This document shows positions 50,585 to 62,853 of a stretch of DNA of 64,000 nt, piece by piece (position 1 is the first letter of the stretch; every line of letters begins with the position of its first letter). The notes below the pieces were generated by a model. It was not told the DNA's origin. It saw nothing but the letters and a program-made list of their open reading frames with translations, and searched no databases. Made by a program: the position numbers and the translations under genes. Source of the DNA: Streblospio benedicti (taxonomy: Eukaryota; Annelida; Polychaeta; Spionida; Spionidae); assembly GCA_019095985.1 (NCBI GenBank), contig CM032659.1, positions 12,024,052-12,088,051 of the forward strand, given 5' to 3'.

Positions 50585-51130
50585 CAGCGCTTCCGGTGAC
50601 CGATCAGAGTTTTAAAGTGATCGATCGACTGGGCTTGTACTAGATCTTCCTATAGAGAATTCTATTCTCTCTCTTTGACTGAGGCACCACAAAGGTTTTG
50701 GACTTATTCCTAATGTGTGCACTCACTAAGTTTACAGTGAGCCGTCTTGTTGGGATAAAGAAGTTATGTGGGTGGCATAGCCAGAATGAGACCACGAATG
50801 ACTTATAAACATAAAGCTGAGACGGAGGTCCTTTCTTCTTTCTTGCCAACATATCAGGTCTAGTGTCTTAAGCATATTCGATACACAGCCTGGGGATCAG
50901 GTTTTGATGTCACCAGTAATGAAACGGGTGGCTCTGTGCTGTATTTTCTCAGGCTTATCACATTCGGTTTTGGAATAAGGATCCCACAAAACTGTCAACG
51001 GCTCCGTAGTCAAGGAGTGATCTGACCAGCAAGATGTATGCATTTTTTTTTTAGATCCGTAGGGAAACGATGCAGCTTCCTGCAAAGAAACCCTAATGAT
51101 CTATTTGCTTTACTACAGACGTTGTGTAGA
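50585..51130 (-). mobile_element. LINE 3' fragment (end of reverse transcriptase ORF)
   Basis: The minus strand shows VLWDPYSKTECDKPEKIQHR with ATRFITGD, then SKTFVVPQSKRENRI. This is the order seen at the C-terminal end of CR1/Jockey-clade LINE ORFs (WDPY...K-x-Q-R-R-A-x-R-F-V, then K-x-x-x-F-x-V-P). Stops interrupt the frame between these blocks, and the upstream RT domain is absent. It is a dead 5'-truncated copy lying next to the Penelope-like element. Confidence 0.65.
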
Positions 51131-51239
51131 CCATTTGAGATCCTCAGACTAGTTCTATACCAAGATAAAGATGGGATTTGACATGACTTGGTATTGTATC
51201 GTTTAAGTTATAGAAATTAGGTTTCTGATAAAATGTAAC

Positions 51240-52015
51240 ACTTATCTGCATTAAAAACAGTCACTTGAAACCAATTTTATAAGGGCTTTCACTACAAGTT
51301 AAGCATGCATATGAAACAAGGAAATACGGATTATAATGGGGTCTCCTTAAGACATATAAAACCTATCATTCCAAATCTTGCGATCAAAACATTGGTCATA
51401 CATTTGACAGTGCAGGCTTTTCCTTACCACCCATACATAGATTTCTATATTAGTTATTATTACTATGCCATAGTATATGTGTCTATGAATAGCTCGAGAT
51501 ATCGTGGATACACTGTGGTAATGACTATAACAGTACATACATGCCTACCTTCACCTGACCCCCGCAATCCGTCAATCGGTTTATGATGCATTTTAAAGAT
51601 GTTTAAGCAGTGTATATGAACTAATGTACAGTGACGTGCTGTCAATGTCATGTACTGCAATGACTGTGGGTGAGAGGAAGTGGTCCAGAGTTCAGCTGTA
51701 AATTTCCCGCTTATAACGCACACTTCAGTGACGAAAAATAGCACTGAGTATTCAATAATATCAGTTGATATATGCTATCGAAACGGGTGGCAATGACGTT
51801 CTGTTTATAATAAGTACTTTTAAAATTTACTCACCTGTGTTGAAGTTTCCTGTTAAATGTTTACGCTCTACTTCATCAATAAATCCGTAATGAAAAAACG
51901 CGCGGTGACAATAATACTAGAAAAAATAACGTCCCGCATAGAATTTCTAAAAATTTCAGGCTTGCATCGGGCAACTATAACCATGAGCACTTGCATCATA
52001 CAAGGCTTAAATATA
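51240..52015. other. Intergenic stretch, nothing recognised
   Basis: No exon or repeat structure could be supported. Confidence 0.45.
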
Positions 52016-52017
52016 AA

Positions 52018-52078
52018 ATTCTTTTCTACTAGAATTTTTTTTACATATAAACAAAACAACATTCTAGTAGAAAAGAAT
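52018..52078. repeat. Perfect 18-base hairpin
   Basis: ATTCTTTTCTACTAGAAT is followed about 25 bases later by its exact reverse complement ATTCTAGTAGAAAAGAAT. It may be the core of a small MITE or a structured transcript; nothing else supports either. Confidence 0.7.
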
Positions 52079-52086
52079 CATTTATT

Positions 52087-52252
52087 ACAATCATACCAAG
52101 TATCAAAATGCCTTCAACACAAGTCTTTCATAGGTCATTAGGGGAGAAACATATATGAAACAAATTAGATTTAGATTAAAATAACTATTAGGGAAAATTA
52201 CAATCATACCAAGTATCAAAATGCCTTCATTCATTTTTACATAGGTCAAACT
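52087..52252. repeat. Direct repeat, period ~112 bp
   Basis: TACAATCATACCAAGTATCA, continuing AAATGCCTTCA, occurs at about 52087 and again at about 52199. Both are followed by a similar CATAGGTCA. This looks like a local tandem duplication. Confidence 0.7.
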
Positions 52253-52525
52253 ATATGAGATATAAAAATAATTGACCAATTGTGGGAATGAATAAAAGAT
52301 AAAACTATCCATTGTTTTAGAAGATGAAATATTTTAAGTAGATGGCACATCATAAGTAAATCTATATTTCTGTGTATAATCTAAAATTGAAATGAAATAT
52401 AAAAAAATTCAATCACAAAGGCACACAAAATATTACTGGATTTTTAAAATTAAAATTAATTTCACATCATATATTCTTTCACTCAATATGATATTACATC
52501 AAAAAAAGAATGTTTTGAGCAATAA

Positions 52526-52981
52526 ATTGTAGGAATTGACCACGAGATTGGAGTGTCAATCGCAAAATTGAGCATGCTGACGTCTGATTTACCCGACCGA
52601 AGTGAGGGTAAATCGGACGTCAGCATGCTCAATTTTGCGATTGACACGACAATCGAGTGGTCAATCACCATTCTATCATGACTAAAATCCATTTTATTTT
52701 AAAATAAATCATATTATAACATTCTCATTGCCAGTCAATTTCGTTTGTTTTGAGCGCGCGGAGACATCAATTTCGTTTGTTTTTTGGCGCTTAGTCAAAA
52801 CTGTTGCTCTCCGCTACACGGAAAACGCCTTGCGTCGTCAGCAGCTGTATTGATATTGTGAGGAGTTTAACTAGCGCCGTGGGGTTTTTTTGGAGCGTGT
52901 TTTCCATTGCAAAATTGAGCATGCTGATTGACCAATCAGCGTGGGTTATTGGCAGTGATTTTTGCACGGCATGATAGAATG
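52526..52981 (+). repeat. Dispersed repeat A, copy 1, with central foldback
   Basis: It begins ATTGTAGGAATTGACCACGA and ends ATTTTTGCACGGCATGATAG. The first 140 bp fold on themselves: GTGTCAATCGCAAAATTGAG and GCATGCTGACGTC are mirrored after a short loop (52553-52647, extending weakly to 52535-52672). A related copy runs the other way at 62901-63369, and an end fragment lies at 10085-10170. No coding content. Confidence 0.7.
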
Positions 52982-54079
52982 AGCCATTGATATTTGAGGT
53001 GCATCCTTTTGCCCATGTGGCAAAATATTGATCGGCTAAGATATTAAACTGTTTTCTGGGATCTTAAAGTAAATTTTTTTGATAAAAATGATCACTTTAC
53101 CTTTTATGAGTATTTGAAGCCATCCTTGTATTCCTGAGGAATCAGAGCAGAATTAGATTGTTATCTATATGTTTAGGGATACCTATATAAAAGGAAAGAC
53201 GTTAAAATTATCTGGTTGCATTTTTTAAAGAAGAAATCACTGATGCAAAACAAATAGATGTCACCCATTGGCAAATTATCTTTCATGAATGTAATATTTA
53301 CAAGTACTGTCACTGTGGTGAGGAAATATTTTGTAACGTGTGCACCATATCCGTGGGATGAGTGATAATTTGAAGAATTCAAATTCAGTTGATCATTTAT
53401 CGCTGAAATCATGAAATTGCCAGCAATATAATAGTACATAGTTTGTCAAAGTAAATCACTATCTATTATAATTCACTAACTATATCTGCTATATCTCTGA
53501 TGAAAGATTACAATATGAATATTCCACGAAAAATCATAAGAAGAATGACAGATAGTATCTTAGACCATATTGTAGCTTATCAAGCTGGTCATGATAAGCA
53601 AGCAGTGCAGGCTGGGCTTGACAACAGCTACAGCATTACAAATAAAATAGATCCATGGTAATGATCGATAGATGTATGACTAGTATTAGAATTATTTTGA
53701 TATTTTGTTCTTTTGTGTATAAAATGAAACATGATTGAATAATACATCTTTCACATTGGTTATTCAAAAGGTTCTGACTAGGATTAAAAATAAATTCAAA
53801 CAATTTTTAATCAACTATTCGAAGTATATATATGACTTAAGCAATAAACAAAATGTAAAGCAGAAATTCCATCAACCAAATCCACATTAATTAACAGGCT
53901 TGTTTTACAAATATATAAAAGACATAGAAGACACATTTACAGAATATATATGAAATAATGTATCATTATCTTCAAGAGAAGTGTTTTCCTGTGACTAGCT
54001 AACATTTTCAAGTTCCTCAATCAAATGAAGCTATAGCTATGTTTTATTTTCAAATAATTCATCATAATCAATTCACATA
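52982..54079. other. AT-rich intergenic stretch, nothing recognised
   Basis: No exons or elements supported. Confidence 0.45.
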
Positions 54080-55975
54080 AGGGAGTGGTCATTAACTACA
54101 GTGTGGGGAAGGCGTGAAGAGAAATAGTTTTCTTGACAATTTTTTATCATGCCCCCCTATCGCCATGTCAGTATTTTTTCATGCCCCCCCCCCCCCCCTG
54201 GCACATTGTATGTTTTCTCCATGCCCCCACTCCCCCGTTCCATTATTAATTATTCTATCACATACTATCAGTCAGAACCAGGATAAACTATCACACCAAA
54301 ACATCTTATGCAGGGACACCGCCTCCCCAGTGATAAAGCAATAGAAGAGATGGAAGCTTTATCCATATCAATAGATGACATCAAGTTGAGGGTAAAGGGG
54401 AAAAATGAAGATTTAGCTGTTGAAGGTGGAAAGATTTTGGAGCAAAAAGGAGGTCATATACATCAACAAGTCATTTGCAATGATGGAAGAACACCAGTAG
54501 ATTTGAGATCACAGGGAATTACTCTCATTTCAAACTCCTCTAGCCAGTTTGGCGAGCGCAATAACAGCACTAGCCCAATGCTATTAGTGGCCGTATATTC
54601 AAAAGGAACTGGCCAAATTCAAAGTTGCTGAAAACGGGAGCATCAAAGGTGGAACCTTAATTGAAAGTGAGAGCCAAAGGCGCAGTTGCGCGTGGGGTAG
54701 ACAGTAAGTATAGCTAGGGGTGTCTTGGGGGCATGCTCCCCTAGAAGTTTTGTTTAAATGGATGTCTCTAGAAGCTCTACGGTGCATTCTTTTTCTGAGA
54801 AAAGTAGTTTATTTTTTTATTTTTGATGAAATGGAGGTATTTAGATAATGTTTTTCTTCTTTTTTATGGTTTTACATGTTAACTGTACATATTGATTATT
54901 CATTGTTTTCCCTGCATGTCACTGTCTTAGCCTGAGTACCCCTTCTTCCATCAAAAAATATAAATTATTACCAAAAACATATACCATTTAAATATTTTTA
55001 ATTACTTTCTTATACTGAGATTCATTTATTTCGACGTTGTTGTTGCAAAAACATATTCCTGGCAAACTGTATACAGCTTCTTCTAAGGATTGGAAATGTG
55101 ATGGTTGGTTTCAAAATATTGGAGAAATTGGGAATGGGGTAAACTGGAAATGGTTTCTTCATATTTTGGTGAAAAGATGATAGATATACGTGCATTTCTA
55201 TGGAAATCATGGCAGTTTACTCTTGGCCACAGACCTCTGATGATAGAAAGATTTTATCTGCGCTACACTGCAAAGTATTGTAAGGGTACAAGGGCTGTCA
55301 TCTCAAGAAATGTAAGTAAAAAAGGGTCGAATCCATGCTGTATGGCTGCTTAATTTTCAAGTGTTCTCGCCCAAAACGTGATAGAAAAGACAATCTCCAA
55401 AGTAGCAGGTGCACATTGAACCCCAGTCGCCAAATGGATAAAGCACTTGAATTTGCGAGTTGGCGAGTATTTTATAGCAATTTTCTGCTGATCAGCATGC
55501 TAATAATGTGAAATATGTATTTGGTATAATCAAGCAAAAGTTCAATGCAATATATTTTAGAGTTGCAGAGAATAAAAGGATCAAGCTGAGGTAGAAGGAG
55601 TGCAAGAGACTAAAGAAGGGAAGACAGGAGAAGGCTGCAAAGAAGGCGGCTGAGAAACATTGCATTGCCAATACTGCAATAGAATTGAAAGACTAAGCCA
55701 TGTCGCAGAATTAATAATGTGTTTTTTGTATGTGTTTTAAAAGTTGCTAGTAAACTGCTATCAGCTATACTAGTGTAATTCATGATATTCTTTGTGCAAT
55801 TTGCGACAAAAGCGCATAAATCTTTAGAATGTTAGTATTAAAATAATTGCGCCCCACCTAGCCTACATGTTATTTTTCTTGCCCCCCCCCCCCTAGAGCA
55901 CCATGATTTTTTTTCACGCCCCCCCCCCACAATTTCTCTTCACGCCCCCCTCCTCTGTATTTTGTGACCACTCCC
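54080..55975. mobile_element. Candidate element with imperfect C-rich terminal inverted repeats
   Basis: GGGAGTGGTCA then GGCGTGAAGAGAAAT at the left are mirrored by ATTTCTCTTCACGCC then TGACCACTCCC at the right, 1.9 kb apart. Poly-C blocks separated by TTTTTCATGCCCCC-like words lie just inside both ends. The interior shows a plus-strand protein-like stretch at 54308-54690 (SIDDIKLRVKGKNEDLAVEG, KFKVAENGSIKGG) and another near 55556-55690 (RVAENKRIKL, then Lys/Glu-rich). None is recognised, and stops lie between them. It is a decayed DNA element by inference; alternatively two separate C-rich MITEs flank old exons. Confidence 0.4.
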
Positions 55976-57915
55976 GACTCCCTAATTGTACCAAATTAGA
56001 TCTTAACCAACCCTACAGGGAAACCTGTATTATGCAATTAGGTTCAGAAGTTGGACGAATTGTCATAAACCAGGTATCAATAACCAACATTTTAACTTGT
56101 ATGTTACATGCAGAGAATGGGAGAAATTATACACACAAAAAAAAATAACGTTCATAATCTAGTCTAGCTGTCCATATATGTAGGTTTCATTGTAATGTAC
56201 TTGTAGATTTTTATGTTCACCGTCGTAACATAGCTAAATACTAATTGTTGAGTATTAAAACATATACCATGCTGTGAAGTACATTATTCTGAACATATCT
56301 GTATTTTTAGATAAGCATGACAATTATCGCTAACAATGTGAATAATGAAAATGTAATGCTGATCTTGCTGTCACACCTCACTGTTTATAAGCAAGGTTCT
56401 TCCACCTGACCTACTTTTGTTGACCCATATGTTCTAAGACGAACGCACTGATTGGCTAAACACCTTGTATCGGGATCATTGATTGGTTTACATTTACAAT
56501 GTAACTAAGGCCATAAGCACAGTTTACAAAATATGGCGGAAATTGGTCAATTGTTTTGAAAATAAACTAATGTTTTGAGTTATTTTAAAACTAGTAAGTG
56601 GTATTGATCATTGAAACTTACTAGCATTTACTTTTCGGGATATATAGAATATAGGAATCATAATTATTGTTTACGAACTGCGTTCTTGTTTTCTCTTAAG
56701 GTAAGTGTTCTAGTGAGTCACTTTTTTTTTTTCAATCTATCAGAACATCTTGAAATGACAGAAGGAAACCGATATATATGTTATTGTTTTTAAATATGTG
56801 AAAGCTAAGGTGTAGTATTGATCACTCTGTTACCGTTCGCTTTTACCTGTCAAAAATCAAAAGAAATGTCTGATATCAAAGTACATGGCTAACGATGGTA
56901 AATAGATACTGCATATTTTGTTGGAAAAAAAAAAAGACTTAATCTCTCACAGAGCCGACTGAACAGAGCATTCGACAGGCGTCGGATAAATAGACATGAC
57001 AACAGGAGGCGGCCATGTTGTACTAGGTCTCCAAGCAGGGACTTCAGAATATCTGCATTTCGTTAAATATCAACGTTCATAATCAACTCCAGAGATATCA
57101 ATTAATGTTATTTGGATAGCCACAATTATGAGAACATTATGATACCAATAATGTGAAATGTAAGGTGTAGTGGTTGTTCACTCTGGTATATACATTTCTG
57201 TTAGGAAAACTTTATTCAAAACTAATCACCAGCCGTGGCCAGCTGGCCATGGCTACTAGAATAGTTAGAAAATGCTTTGGCTGGTTAGAAATCCAAGAAT
57301 ATTAGTACATTTTTTATACCACCATTCCACTTGTGCAGGGTAAGAGATGCATCTGCACGGTCATACAAGGACATCTGGGTACCTTCCCATCCCTCGAAGG
57401 GCTGGATTTTATTTGATTTGATGCCCTCTGCTTTGCTCCATTCAGTCTTTGCTGGTAACTCTGCTCGAAAAGCGCTTTCCACCTTTCAGAAAAGGTGAAA
57501 TGTGACTTTTGGGGGCGTGGATGTTCGAAGGGGATTATATCGATTTTTATTGATCAGGCCCTGCACAGATCCGGCCGGGTCTCTGGGAGTCTTTACCCAC
57601 CAGGCCTTCTTAAAGGGTCTGCTTGGCTGTATAAAAGTGTGCAGGCTTATCATTTGCATTTTATGCATACCTTATTTTCCCTCACTTTGCATCTGCATGC
57701 CGGTGGTCACCACAACACTGTCTGAAATGAAGCCAAATCAGCTGCCCCCTTTCTGTCTGCTTCCATCTCCACACAATACTCTGTGTACACTGCTTAACCT
57801 GCAGCGGAACCCGGACGGCGACAATTTTTTCTAAAAATTAGAATGGGATTGAAATATCTTTTATCACCTTTTGAGTCTTGAGTCTGTGCGGGACATCTGA
57901 TAAGATGGTCAAATT
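55976..57915. other. Intergenic stretch up to the assembly gap; no gene recognised
   Basis: From about 57285 to 57835 the base composition rises, and minus-strand frames such as 57285-57482 (MESAFRAELPAKTEWSKAEG) are protein-like. I recognise no family, start or splice sites. It may continue into the gap. Confidence 0.4.
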
Positions 57916-58015
57916 NNNNNNNNNNNNNNNNNNNNNNNNNNNNNNNNNNNNNNNNNNNNNNNNNNNNNNNNNNNNNNNNNNNNNNNNNNNNNNNNNNNNN
58001 NNNNNNNNNNNNNNN
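57916..58015. other. Assembly gap (100 N)
   Basis: Exactly 100 N bases, the conventional placeholder for a gap of unknown size. Confidence 0.99.
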
Positions 58016-58401
58016 AGGGGAAAACCCCCCCAAAAAAAATTTTTTTTTTTTTTTTAAAAAAGGGAAAACCCAAAAAACCCCCCCTTTTTCCGGGGGGAAA
58101 AAAAAAATTTTCCCCCCTTTTTTTAAAAATTTTTTTTTTTTTAAAAAAAAAAAAATTTTTTCCCCCCCCTTTTTTTTTTTTGGGGGGGGGCCCGGGTTGG
58201 AAAAAATTTTTACCCCCGGGGGGGGCCCCCCCTTTTAAAAAAAAAGGGTGGGGTTTTAAAAAAACCCGGAAGGGGGGGCCCCGGGGGAAACCCTTAAAAA
58301 TTTGGGGGAAAGGGGATTAAAAAAATTTTTTTTTTTCCCCCCCGGGGGGGGGGGTTTCCCCTTTCCCCGGGGGTTTTTTTCCATTTCCCGGGGGTTTTAA
58401 A

Positions 58402-58435
<34 letters not shown>

Positions 58436-59045
58436 AGGGGGTGGGGGGGAAAAAAATTGGGGGTTTTTTTTTTTTTTTAAAAAAAAAAAAACCCCCCCAA
58501 AGGCCCTTTTTTTTTTTTGGGAAAAAAAAATTTTTTTAAGGGTTTTTTTAAAAACCTTTTTTTTTTTTTTAAAAAAAACTAAAAAAAAAAAAAGGGGGAA
58601 ATTTTTAAAAAAAAAAAACCCCCCCCCTTTTTTAAAAAATTTTTCCCCAAAAAAAAACCCCTTTTTTTTCCCCCCCCCCCAAAAAAACCCCCAAAACCCC
58701 GGGGTTTTTTTTCCCCAAAGGGCCCTTTTTTTCCGGAAAAAAACCCCCCAAAACCCCCCTTTTAAGGGGTTTTTTTAAAAAAAAAAATTTTAAAAAATTT
58801 TTTTTTAACCCGGGTTTTTAAATTTTAAAAAAAAAAATTTTTTTAAAAACCCAAAAAACCCCTTTTAAAAACCAAATGCCCGAAATTTCCCAAAATTTTA
58901 AAAAAAATTTTTTTTAAAAAAAAAAAACCCAAAAAAAATTTTAAAAATTTTTTGGGGGGGAAAAAAATTTTTTTTGGGGAAAAAAACCCCCCCCAAAATT
59001 TTTTTTAAAAAAAAATTTTTTTGGGGGTTTTTTTTTTAAAAAAAT
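58016..59045. other. Homopolymer-run sequence, probable artefact
   Basis: About one kilobase consists almost wholly of homopolymer runs of 2-20 bases (AAAA, CCCC, GGGG, TTTT in succession) with virtually no single bases. It begins directly after the N gap and stops sharply near 59045, where ordinary sequence resumes. No known biological repeat looks like this. It fits low-quality read tails or homopolymer-expanded base calls stitched in at a contig end. Do not annotate anything here. Confidence 0.85.
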
Positions 59046-59269
59046 TAGACAGTGCACGTAAGCGAATTCGCTTATGAGTGCAGTGGGCTTTAGATGAAAT
59101 GAACAAAAGTAGATAAATTAAGCCTTTCAAAACTTACAAAAGGCAATTACTATATCTTTGTAAAATGACAATTCATTATGTATAGTGGCTGGTTGTCCAT
59201 CTTTAGATGAATATAATAATGTGATTCATTAACAATGACTTAAAATAGTGAGCTCAATTTTGATGAAGC

Positions 59270-59670
59270 TTGGTGTTTGGTGGGGACTTTATTTTTAGGG
59301 ACTGCCCATTATTTATTGCCGGGGGGGGGGTATGAGGATTTGGTCTGATGTTCATGTACAAAATTCATGACCCCCACTTATCTTTATTTAGAAAAAAAGG
59401 CACCCCCCTATTTTTTCATGTACAAAATAGGTGACCGCCCTGTTTTTTGCCACAAGTATATACACTAAATCAGTGTGTTTTACCCATGAAATGACGGTGA
59501 AATAAAAAAAAGAAAAAATCTTTAATATTACCCTGGCCCAAAATAGACAACCCCCCTTATGTACTTGGTACAGAAGTGATGACCCCCCTAAAATATCTGT
59601 ACCAAAATAGAGACCCCCCTGGATTGCCTCAGACTCCCCCCTGAGTTAAATATACAGCACTCCCTTACAT
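59270..59670. repeat. C-rich repetitive stretch
   Basis: Repeated words such as CATGTACAAAAT, TGACCCCC and AAAATAGAGACCCCCC are spaced irregularly between poly-G near 59320 and CCCCCCTGAGTTAAA. The arrangement resembles the C-rich MITE-like repeats elsewhere in the window, but the words differ. It is non-coding. Confidence 0.45.
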
Positions 59671-59929
59671 GACTTTTGTATTTGAATGATTTTTGTGGAG
59701 GTATAGTTATACCCCTTTATTACCATTTAAAAAAAATTGGTACGCACGATTTACGCAATGTTTTAGTCTAAACCTAATGCGTTAGATTGTTTTTTTTTCC
59801 TTATTTTGTTCTTGCTCACAATTGTATACATATTTGAAGCTTAACCTACTGTACCTGAGGATTGAAATATGTAGGTCGTCAGCTGATCCCACAAAATATG
59901 CAAATCATTACCAGAATTTGCACAAAAAC

Positions 59930-60950
59930 TATCATATATCATTTTGTAGCTATGAATCTCAGCTTCATTTTAAGGTATGATAGAAGTCTCAACCTGGTAG
60001 ATTAAAGGAAATAATTAGCACATTACCATGGCAACCAATTTAATAAGGAAATCGAGTATTGTATATTTGTTACTGGAAAAACACATAGAAAAAAACGCAT
60101 AGAATGTTGTGTAATTTATTATGAATAATCATTCATATATAAGGCTACTACCTAGTTGCTAAAATGTACAAGATGGCCACCAATTTCAAGATGACCGCCA
60201 ATGAACACTTCTATTTTGTGAGAACATGACTAAATAATGAGATGTTTCTCCACAAAATACAAAATAAACAAATTGATTATATTCTATCATATAGCAATTT
60301 GTAGCTATGAATCACAGCTTTATTCTAAGGTATGATAGAAGTCTTAATCTGGTAGCTATAATGAGATAATTAGCATATTATCATGACAACCAATATAATA
60401 AGCACAACAAGTATCGTAGATTTGTTACTGAAAACACAAAGAAATAACGCATTTTTATGTGTGTAATTTATTATGAACAATCATCAATATGTTAGGCTAC
60501 TATCCAGTTGCTAAAAATACACAAGATGGCCACCAATTTCAAGATGGCCGCCATTAAACACTTATATGTTGGGAAATTATGACTAAATAATAAGATGTTT
60601 CTCCACAAAATGCAAAATATACAAATTGTTCAAATGCTATCATATATCAATTTGTAGCTATGAACGTCAGCTTTATTTCAAGGTATGATATTACCATGGC
60701 AACCAATATGATAAGGAAATCGAATATTGTATATTTGTTACTGAAAAACACTTTGAAAGAATGCATTGAATGCCATGTAATTTATTATGAATAATGCTTT
60801 ATATATATGCGCCCTACCCAATTGATAGAAATGCACAAGATGGCCACCAATTCCAAGATGGCTACCAATGAATATATATAGATATTATGAAATCATGACT
60901 TATTATTAGATCTTTCTCTATGATATACAAGAAATGATATTCCATTGTAA
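59930..60950. repeat. Tandem repeat, ~350 bp period, three copies
   Basis: TTTGTAGCTATGAA recurs near 59943, 60298 and 60650. Each time it is followed by a common order: CAGCTT..AAGGTATGATA, ATTACCATGGCAACCAAT (or close), TTTGTTACTG, GTAATTTATTATGAA, and ACAAGATGGCCACCAATTTC. The last copy is partial. The copies have diverged by small indels, so the array is not young. Confidence 0.8.
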
Positions 60951-61289
60951 TTATATGCCATATTATAGCTAATAATGTTAGTGTTTTTTATTATACAATT
61001 TAAAAGATAAAACATACATTTACAAACTTCAATATGAGGAGACGTTAGCTTCCCGGACCATCAATATATCACTTTAACACAGTCCTGGATCAATTGCATG
61101 CATTGTGTTTTTCGCATACATGTATATGAGCAACTTTAAGAGAGATGATTGCATGATGCATACATAAATGCATAATATTTATTATATTATTGATTATATC
61201 TTGAGGATTTATGAATAATCTTATACATTATTAAATAGGCCTTTGACATCAATAAAATATGTGTTGTTATGCAACTCTTGATGATTTTT

Positions 61290-61459
61290 ACCAGTTTATG
61301 ACTTCTGAGTAGTGCCCACTAAAACGATCAAGTACATCACTCACATCATTCAATCTAATTTCGCCCAATGATTTTGCTTCATTGCATACATTACTTGATG
61401 CAGCTAATACCTTCAACCATATTAACATTCTTGACATAGGTTTACCTGCAAATGAGGAA
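61290..61459 (-). CDS. Possible terminal exon, unrecognised protein
   Basis: After an acceptor-like CATTTGCAG on the minus strand, an open frame of about 55 codons runs to TAA (KPMSRMLIWLKVLAASSNVC, then EIRLNDVSDVLDRFSGHYSE). The composition looks protein-like. I recognise no family. It needs a phase-1 donor upstream, which the 61771 candidate does not offer. Confidence 0.3.
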
Positions 61460-61736
61460 GTTCCATCAGGTGTTATTTTACCATAATAAATGCATGTAAG
61501 CAGCATTCATCACCGTATAAACATGTCACTTGTACATGCAGCATAAATCCTTCCACAGGTGAGTAGCGACAGACTCCTGTTTGAGAGAATAGGTAACAGT
61601 TCTTTAAACTTCCTACTACCTCGAAAAACAAAGAACGCTAAAATATAGAACATTTAAACTTCACTGAAATGAATGTTTATCATATACATTACACGGAAGA
61701 CTATCACGGTGGAAATATTCAAAAGGCAAACAAACC

Positions 61737-61789
61737 TTGTCAGCTGCCTATCCGGCCGGGGTGAGCAGGCAGCCATATTGGACGCCATC
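61737..61789 (-). CDS. Possible first exon (MASNMAAC...)
   Basis: AAAATGGCGTCCAATATGGC has a good start context and opens 17 codons plus two bases to an AAG|GTTTGT donor. AAGATGGCG-type words also recur in the tandem repeat nearby, so this may be chance. Confidence 0.22.
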
Positions 61790-61956
61790 TTGAATTTTAC
61801 ATTGTACCAACAATCCTTGCTGTTAAACGTTTGACATCTTATAGAGGACACTCTAAGCTTCCCAACGAGGTATGATACATGACTGTTGCAATTTGTGCCG
61901 GGTAATTGATATGGTCGCCTGGAGTATGACCCTCACCATGACGGCTTCAGCGCGCC

Positions 61957-62062
61957 GTGCACGAACAGCGCGTTGATGACGATGTCGTTGGCGGCGTTGA
62001 GGCACAGCAGCAGGCGGTGCTTGGTGCAGGGGCCGAGCAGCGCCGCAGCACGCCAGGTAGAC
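61957..62062 (-). CDS. Short GC-rich coding stretch, possibly interrupted by a frameshift
   Basis: The minus strand reads LLGPCTKHRLLLCLNAANDI then VINALFVHGALKPSW and a TGA stop, with codon composition much richer in G+C than the flanks, as in real exons of this window. Just upstream another frame gives NVYLACCGA, so one base may be missing or added in the assembly, or the acceptor lies there. The CCG followed by a hydrophobic stretch is faintly tetraspanin-like, but I would not name it. Confidence 0.4.
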
Positions 62063-62853
62063 GTTGTAATTGTGGTTAAATGTAACGAGTTAAGAATGCA
62101 ATAAGTAATATGGTGATGAAAGCATACTACACGTATCTACATGGTAATTTACAATACTTGTGGATTAAATAATAAGTCCGAATAATGGAAAATAGATTAG
62201 GCTCAGTAGAGTAGAACAAAATAAAACTTAACACGTTTGGGAAATTTGTTACATTTAGAACTTATATCATCCTATATATTAATACGCTAATTTTTGGACT
62301 ATGTTCGGCTATCTCCTCTTTTTAACCTGACAAGCTGGACGCCATCTTACTACAGGGATCGTTCATGGTACTGTGTATTTTTGCACATATGTTTTTCATC
62401 ACAAAATGGCCCCGATGATTGTTAATTAGCGGTTTTATAACAAAAATAGCAGACAGCGGCAACCATGACAGCGTCATGTGGAGTAGTCTGATGTCATAAA
62501 GACGCCAAAGGTGTCACATGGGTTCAAATACTAGGATTACCACCACTTTGCCAATTGGCCTATGTGTGTACATCAGAACCTTCAAAACTCTCTTCTAGAC
62601 ATATAAAAAACATTTTTAAATTTCGAACATTATAATAGATTCTAAACATAAGTCATATTGAACAAAGATTTGGAGAAAAAAACATACATAGCTATATATA
62701 GTAATATGATGTAGTAGGCCCAAAAGCCTTACTAAATTGGCACAATATGGCGACAAACATTCAAAACAAACAATTGTTCGTAAGTATCCTCATAATTAAT
62801 GGCATTATGTGTTCAGGAGGTGATTAAAATAAGGTCCTAGTAAGGCGCATACC

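Noticed and set aside
52526-52680. Origin or recombination site suggested by the long palindrome
   Set aside because: The palindrome is the core of a dispersed repeat with related copies elsewhere, which explains it better.
57794-58033. 79-residue open frame across the N gap
   Set aside because: Most of its codons are N, and its start lies in the artefact sequence.
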